Positions 39,700-44,448 of a stretch of DNA of 44,448 nt are shown piece by piece. Each line of letters begins with the position of its first letter. Position 1 is the stretch's first letter. Source of the DNA: an uncultured Eubacteriales bacterium (GTDB lineage Bacteria > Bacillota > Clostridia > Oscillospirales > Oscillospiraceae); contig CABVBV010000005.1 in the NCBI GenBank assembly GCA_902496595.1, positions 1 through 44,448 of the forward strand, read 5' to 3'. The notes beneath the pieces were generated by a model. It was given only the letters and a program-made list of their open reading frames with translations, was not told where the DNA came from and made no database searches. The translations under genes were made by a program, and so were the position numbers.

Positions 39700-40622
39700 G
39701 CCTGCGCATAGTCTTCATGGGCACGCCGGACTTCGCGGCGGCATCCCTGCGCGCACTGCTCGACGCGGGCTTTGAGGTCGCGGGCGTGTTCACGCAGCCG
39801 GATAAGCCGAGGGACAGGGGCATGAAGCCCGCAATGTCCGCAGTCAAAACGCTCGCGGTGGAGCGCGGGCTCGACGTGTACCAGCCGCAGAGTATGAGAG
39901 CGCCGGAAGCCGCGGAAACGCTCAGGCAGCTCCGGCCCGACGTGCTGGCAGTGGTGGCGTATGGCAAGATGCTGCCCGACGAGGTGCTGGCCATCCCGAG
40001 GCTCGGCAGCGTGAACGTCCACGGCTCGCTGCTGCCCAAATACCGGGGAGCGGCCCCGATACAGTGGGCGGTGCTGAACGGAGATGAGACATCGGGAGTT
40101 ACGACTATGTACCTCGCCCACGATATGGACGCGGGCGACATCATTTACACCGAGGAGACGCCCATAGGCGAGTACGAGACGGCGGGCGAGCTCTTCGACA
40201 GGCTCGCGGACATGGGCGCTCGGCTGCTCGTGAGGACTCTGCGGGATATCGAGGCCGGAATCGCGCCGAGAATGCCGCAGGAACACGATAAGGCGACATA
40301 TGTGAAGCAGCTCGACAAGGGCATCTGCCCCATCGACTGGACAAAGACTCCGCGTGAGATAATAAAGCACGTCTGCGGCCTGAACCCGTGGCCAGTCGCA
40401 ACGATGCCGCTTGGAAATGACACGCTCAAGGTGTTCAGGGCCGAGTATACCGATACGGTGACGGATAAAGCGCCCGGCGCCGTGGTATCGGCGGGCAAGG
40501 CGGGGCTGGAAATGGCCTGCGGCGGAGGTCGGACTGTAATGGTCACGGAGCTTCAGGCCCCGGGCAAGAAGAGAATGGCGGCATCGGCATGGCTGCTGGG
40601 CCACCCGGTGTCCGTGGGATGA
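39696..40622 (+). CDS. fmt: Methionyl-tRNA formyltransferase
   Basis: A 308-residue enzyme that formylates initiator Met-tRNA. The N-terminal IVFMGTPDFAAASL, the folate-binding VHGSLLPKYRGAAPIQWA and a C-terminal OB-like domain are present. It overlaps def and rsmB by 4 nt each. Confidence 0.96.
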   Translation: MSLRIVFMGTPDFAAASLRALLDAGFEVAGVFTQPDKPRDRGMKPAMSAVKTLAVERGLDVYQPQSMRAPEAAETLRQLRPDVLAVVAYGKMLPDEVLAIPRLGSVNVHGSLLPKYRGAAPIQWAVLNGDETSGVTTMYLAHDMDAGDIIYTEETPIGEYETAGELFDRLADMGARLLVRTLRDIEAGIAPRMPQEHDKATYVKQLDKGICPIDWTKTPREIIKHVCGLNPWPVATMPLGNDTLKVFRAEYTDTVTDKAPGAVVSAGKAGLEMACGGGRTVMVTELQAPGKKRMAASAWLLGHPVSVG

Positions 40623-41911
40623 GGGCGCAAAACGGGCGCGAAGCCGCGCTTGAGGCCCTGCGCAGGATGCGGAGAGCCGGTGCCTACTCATCCGACGCCG
40701 TGGACGCCGTTGTAAACGAAGCCGCGCTGGAGCCGAGGGAGGCGGCGTTTTGTACCAGGGTCGTCCGGGAAACGCTGCAAAACCTGTATTTTATAGATTA
40801 TTATATCAATTTCTGGTCGAATACACCGGCGAAAAGGCTGGAACCGGCCGTGTTGGACATACTGAGGATATCCTCGGCGCAGCTCATGTTCATGGACAGA
40901 GTCCCGGCGCCGGCAGCGGTGAACGAGGGCGTGAAGCTCTGCAAGAAGACCGGCTGCAGCCGGGCCTCGGGCCTCGTGAACTCGGTGCTCAGACGTGTCG
41001 CCGAGCACCGGGACAGGCTGCCGGAGATTCCCGGCGCAGGCACGGCGGAGTACCTCTCGACGAGGTACAGCCACGAGCTCTGGCAGGTGCGTGAGCTGAT
41101 CGCCCGGCGCGGATACGAGGGCGCTGAAGCGGTGCTCACGGCGAACAACACCGAGCCGCCGCTGACGGTGCAGGCGAATACGCTCAGATGCACGGCGCAG
41201 GAACTGCGGGAAAAGTTCGAGGAACAGGGATTCGAGGCTGTAACCGGGCTTTCAGAGGGCGAATTACTCCTGAAAAACGCCGGACGCGCCGACCTGCTGC
41301 CGGGCTTTGCAGATGGGCTTTTTTACGTCCAGGATTCGGCGGCAAAGCTGGCGGTGCTCGCCTCGGGAGCGAGGCCGGGCACGAGAGTCCTCGACTGCTG
41401 CGCAGCGCCCGGCGGCAAGAGCTTCGGCGCGGCGATACTGATGGAGGACAGGGGCGAGATTATCTCCTGCGACTTGCAGGAGAAGAAGCTGCGCAGGATA
41501 GACGAGGGCGCTAGGCGGCTCGGGCTGGGCTGCATCACCACGCGGGCGATGGATGCGAGACACCCGGAGCCGGAACTTCTCGGGAATATGGACGTCGTAA
41601 TAGCGGACGCGCCCTGTTCCGGCCTCGGCGTAATCAGGAAAAAGCCCGAGATAAGATTCAAGCCGGAATCTGAATTGGCAGCCCTGCCGGAAATTCAGCT
41701 GGATATCCTCAGAGGCGCGTCCGGCTGCGTGAGGCCCGGGGGTATACTGCTGTACTCGACCTGTACCACGAGAATTTGCGAGAATGAGGACGTGGTCAGC
41801 GCCTTCCTCAGAGAAAACGGGGACTTCACCGTGTCGGAGCAGAAAACGCTCTGGCCGGATATGGACGATACGGACGGGTTTTTCATATGCAGGATGGAAA
41901 GAAGGATATAA
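40619..41911 (+). CDS. rsmB: 16S rRNA (cytosine-967-C5)-methyltransferase RsmB
   Basis: A 430-residue SAM-dependent RNA methyltransferase. An NusB-like N-terminal domain is followed by the Rossmann domain (DCCAAPGGKS) with two catalytic cysteines in DAPCSGLG and YSTCT. The ATG at 40619 overlaps the fmt stop; an upstream ATG at 40589 lies within fmt. Confidence 0.95.
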   Translation: MRAQNGREAALEALRRMRRAGAYSSDAVDAVVNEAALEPREAAFCTRVVRETLQNLYFIDYYINFWSNTPAKRLEPAVLDILRISSAQLMFMDRVPAPAAVNEGVKLCKKTGCSRASGLVNSVLRRVAEHRDRLPEIPGAGTAEYLSTRYSHELWQVRELIARRGYEGAEAVLTANNTEPPLTVQANTLRCTAQELREKFEEQGFEAVTGLSEGELLLKNAGRADLLPGFADGLFYVQDSAAKLAVLASGARPGTRVLDCCAAPGGKSFGAAILMEDRGEIISCDLQEKKLRRIDEGARRLGLGCITTRAMDARHPEPELLGNMDVVIADAPCSGLGVIRKKPEIRFKPESELAALPEIQLDILRGASGCVRPGGILLYSTCTTRICENEDVVSAFLRENGDFTVSEQKTLWPDMDDTDGFFICRMERRI

Positions 41912-42936
41912 AATCACTGCTTCCCGAGGAACTCGCGGCCGAGCTCAGGGAGCTGGGCGAGCCTCAGTACCGGGCGAAGCAGGTGTTCGCATGGCTGAGC
42001 CGGGGCGCTGAGAGTTTCAGCGAGATGACGAACCTGTCGAAGCAGCTCAGACAGAAGCTGGCGGAGCGCTTTTACCTCACGCCGCCGAGGGTCGAGAAGA
42101 AGCAGGTGTCTGCGGAGGATGGGACGATAAAGTACCTCTGGGGCCTTGCGGACGGCAACGCTGTGGAGACGGTGGTGATGCGCTATCACCACGGCAACAC
42201 GGTGTGCATTTCGGCGCAGGTGGGCTGCCGCCAGGGCTGCGCGTTCTGCGCGTCCACGATAGGCGGGCTTGTGCGCGGGCTGGAGCCCTCCGAGATGCTC
42301 GACGAGGTCATGTTCTCGCAGAAGGAGTCGGGGCTGGAAATTTCGAATATCGTCCTCATGGGCATAGGCGAGCCGCTGGACAACTTCGAGAACGTGATGA
42401 AGTTCCTGAAGCTGGTGAATCACCCGGAGGGCATGAACATCGGGATGAGGCACATCTCGCTTTCGACCTGCGGGCTGACAGAAAAGTTTGACAAACTGGC
42501 GGAGAATAATTTACAATTGACACTGTCCGTTTCGCTGCACGCGCCGGACGACGAGACGCGCTCGAAGCTGATGCCTGCGAACCGGGGCCGGGGCGTAGCG
42601 GAGCTGATGGACGCCTGCGAGCGGTATTTTAGAAAGACGGGCAGGCGGATATCATTTGAATATGCGATGATAGACGGGGTGAACGACACGCCGGAGCAGG
42701 CGAAGCTGCTGGCGGGGCACGCGAAGAGGGTCGCGGCGCATGTGAACCTCATCCCGCTTAATCATGTGGACGAGCGCTCGCTGCTGCCGTCGAGCCCGGA
42801 GCGGATAAAGCAGTTCAAGGCGGAGCTGGAGCGCGAGGGAGTGAATGTGACAGTACGGCGCAGGCTGGGCGGGGACATAGACGCCTCCTGCGGCCAGCTG
42901 CGGAAAAAGAGTCTCAGGCTGGGGGACAGGGCTTAG
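41887..42936 (+). CDS. rlmN: 23S rRNA (adenine-2503-C2)-methyltransferase RlmN
   Basis: A 349-residue radical SAM methyltransferase that modifies A2503 of 23S rRNA and some tRNAs. The cluster motif is C114-x3-C118-x2-C121 (CRQGCAFC). It overlaps rsmB by 25 nt; only a weak GGACGGG site precedes the ATG at 41887. The fmt-rsmB-rlmN-stp-prkC order is conserved in Firmicutes. Confidence 0.95.
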   Translation: MQDGKKDIKSLLPEELAAELRELGEPQYRAKQVFAWLSRGAESFSEMTNLSKQLRQKLAERFYLTPPRVEKKQVSAEDGTIKYLWGLADGNAVETVVMRYHHGNTVCISAQVGCRQGCAFCASTIGGLVRGLEPSEMLDEVMFSQKESGLEISNIVLMGIGEPLDNFENVMKFLKLVNHPEGMNIGMRHISLSTCGLTEKFDKLAENNLQLTLSVSLHAPDDETRSKLMPANRGRGVAELMDACERYFRKTGRRISFEYAMIDGVNDTPEQAKLLAGHAKRVAAHVNLIPLNHVDERSLLPSSPERIKQFKAELEREGVNVTVRRRLGGDIDASCGQLRKKSLRLGDRA

Positions 42937-43674
42937 ATGAACAGCTTCGGCATCACCGACAGGGGCAAGGTCAGGCGCGACAACCAGGACAGCTTTCTCA
43001 TCGAGCGCATCGACGAGAAGGACTGTCTCATTGCCGTGCTCTGCGACGGCATGGGCGGGGAGAAGGCCGGGAACATAGCCAGCGACCTGGCGGCGAAGAC
43101 CTATGTGAGCGAGCTGAGGCAGAAGCTGAAGCTCTCGCGGCAGAAGAAGCCGGACGCGAAGGCGATGATGGCGGCGGCCTGCCATGTGGCGAACCACATG
43201 GTTTACGCATATTCGTGCTTTGACACGGACTACACGGGCATGGGCACGACGATGGTCTCTGCGGTGATCTGCGGTGACGACAGCTATGTGCTGAACGTGG
43301 GCGACAGCCGCGCGTACAAGCTGACGAAGCGGAAGATGACGCAGATAACGAAGGACCACTCGCTGGTGCAGGACATGGTGGACCGGGGCGAGATAACGGC
43401 GGAGGAAGCGCGGTATCATCCGCGCAGGAACGTCATCACCCGGGCGCTGGGCGTGGACGAGAACGTGCCCTGCGACATATTCAAGGTCAGGCTCGCCAGG
43501 GGCGACAGGCTCCTGCTCTGCTCGGACGGGCTGACGAACATGCTCGAGGACCGGGAGATCTTCGGGCTTTCCAGGGAAAACACCGATCCGCTGTCGCTGG
43601 GCCGGGCGCTGATGGCCCAGGCGCTGGAACGCGGCGCGAGCGACAACGTGACTATAGTCATATTATCCAAATAA
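42937..43674 (+). CDS. stp: PP2C-type serine/threonine protein phosphatase
   Basis: A 245-residue Stp/PrpC phosphatase that reverses PrkC kinase action. Metal-binding motifs are RRDNQDSF, CDGMGGEKAG, GDSRAY, SDGLTNML and ASDNVTIV. It begins directly after the rlmN stop and is followed by prkC. Confidence 0.95.
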   Translation: MNSFGITDRGKVRRDNQDSFLIERIDEKDCLIAVLCDGMGGEKAGNIASDLAAKTYVSELRQKLKLSRQKKPDAKAMMAAACHVANHMVYAYSCFDTDYTGMGTTMVSAVICGDDSYVLNVGDSRAYKLTKRKMTQITKDHSLVQDMVDRGEITAEEARYHPRRNVITRALGVDENVPCDIFKVRLARGDRLLLCSDGLTNMLEDREIFGLSRENTDPLSLGRALMAQALERGASDNVTIVILSK

Positions 43675-43696
43675 AACCCGCGATTTGGAGGCAGCC

Positions 43697-44448
43697 ATGG
43701 ATAGCAATATGGACAAATATCTGGGGACATACCTGGACGACAGATACGAGATATTGGAGATCATCGGCTCAGGCGGCATGGCGGTGGTGTACAAGGCCAT
43801 GTGCCACCGGCTGAACCGGCATGTTGCGGTGAAGATACTGCGCGACGAGCTGGCCCAGGACGAGGAATTCCGTGCCCGGTTCCAGACCGAGGCGCAGGCG
43901 GTCGCGATGCTCTCGCACCCGAACATCGTGTCGGTGTACGACGTGAGCCACAGCGAGGACGTGGAGTACATCGTCATGGAGCTCATCGAGGGCGTGACCC
44001 TGATGCAGTACATGAAGAAAAAGGGCGCCCTCGGCTGGAAGGAGGCGCTGCACTTTGCCGTGCAGATCTCCAAGGCCCTGGAGCACGCGCACGAGAAGGG
44101 CATAGTCCACAGGGACATAAAGCCGCAGAACATAATGATCCTGAAGGACGGCACCATAAAGGTCGCGGACTTCGGCATCGCGGCGCTGGAATCGGCGCAG
44201 GAGAAGAAGAGCGACCAGACCGTGGGCTCGGTGCACTATATCGCGCCGGAGCAGGCCCGGGGCGAGCAGCCCGACCCGAGGAGCGACATCTATTCCCTGG
44301 GCGTCGTGATGTACGAGATGCTGACGGGGAAGATGCCCTACGACGGGGACACGGCGGAGCAGGTGGCGCGCAAGCACATCGTGGGCAACGCGGTGCCGCA
44401 GGAGCTGAACCCGGACATCCCCGAGGAGCTGGCGGAGATAACGCTCAA
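43697..44448 (+). CDS. prkC: Serine/threonine protein kinase PrkC, N-terminal part
   Basis: The N-terminal 250 residues of a Hanks-type kinase, cut by the right edge of the window. The glycine loop GSGGMAVVYK, the catalytic lysine in HVAVKIL, HRDIKPQN, DFGIA and APEQARG are all present. GGAGG lies 5 nt before the ATG at 43697. The transmembrane segment and extracellular PASTA repeats expected for PrkC would lie beyond the window. Confidence 0.93.
   Translation, partial: MDSNMDKYLGTYLDDRYEILEIIGSGGMAVVYKAMCHRLNRHVAVKILRDELAQDEEFRARFQTEAQAVAMLSHPNIVSVYDVSHSEDVEYIVMELIEGVTLMQYMKKKGALGWKEALHFAVQISKALEHAHEKGIVHRDIKPQNIMILKDGTIKVADFGIAALESAQEKKSDQTVGSVHYIAPEQARGEQPDPRSDIYSLGVVMYEMLTGKMPYDGDTAEQVARKHIVGNAVPQELNPDIPEELAEITL

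Noticed and set aside
1..44448. CRISPR array, tRNA, rRNA, transposase, prophage or defence genes
   Set aside because: Reading through all gaps, I found no evenly spaced direct repeats, no cloverleaf-like sequence, and no mobile-element or defence protein motifs.

Overview
The window is a GC-rich, gene-dense piece of a Gram-positive chromosome, most likely a class Clostridia / Oscillospirales-type gut bacterium. The evidence for this is a fused IspH-ribosomal protein S1 gene, a GerW/YtfJ sporulation protein, RemA, ScpAB, a CdaA-CdaR pair, DUF1540 and DUF3343 genes, and Firmicutes-style gene order with strong vegetative promoters (TTGnnn, 17 bp, TATAAT). Except for one hidden 55-residue gene, all coding is on the + strand. 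I see no tRNA, rRNA, CRISPR array, transposase, phage gene or toxin/defence island. The content is overwhelmingly core genome, with a few accessory or unusual features.

Layout. (1) 3-833: the C-terminal end of an S-layer-homology surface protein with its terminator. (2) 954-5960: a tightly overlapping operon of a B12-binding-type radical SAM protein, its DUF2344 partner, a type-A chloramphenicol acetyltransferase, moaA, moaC and a MOSC protein. (3) 5976-6487: rplS with its own promoter and terminator. (4) 6621-10568: lepB, rbgA, rnhB, yraN, thrC. (5) 10568-11638: a palindromic repeat that is also a minus-strand terminator, a cysteine-rich DUF1540 gene on the minus strand, and a divergent metallophosphoesterase. 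(6) 11642-18139: the protein quality-control cluster tig-clpP-clpX-lon-engB. (7) 18131-23220: M50 protease, scpA, scpB, DUF2953, ytfJ, D-Ala-D-Ala carboxypeptidase, rluB (chromosome segregation, spore/cell wall, ribosome). (8) 23259-28940: RpiR regulator, HI0933-type flavoprotein, cmk, plsC, ispH-rpsA fusion. (9) 28960-32183: CarD, ispD, ispF, DUF3343, class V aminotransferase. (10) 32190-44448: cdaA, cdaR, rseC, yicC, remA, gmk, rpoZ, priA, def, fmt, rsmB, rlmN, stp and a truncated prkC.

How the parts fit. Isoprenoid synthesis is split between ispDF and ispH. Translation start and ribosome maturation are covered by def-fmt-rsmB-rlmN, rbgA, engB, rluB, rplS and S1. Signalling is covered by c-di-AMP synthesis (cdaA/cdaR) and the Stp/PrkC phosphatase-kinase pair.

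The most interesting signal I found is inside the ispH-rpsA fusion. Close to the point where IspH ends there is an AT-rich patch with a promoter-like sequence, a perfect AAGGAGGT Shine-Dalgarno match 10 nt before an in-frame ATG, and an abrupt change in isoleucine codon choice. Together these suggest that a separate S1 protein can be made from within the fused gene. Other notable points are the cat gene embedded in a molybdenum-cofactor operon, ribosome-binding sites buried in hairpins before dac and DUF3343, and the absence of glmM and coaBC from places where they are usually found.
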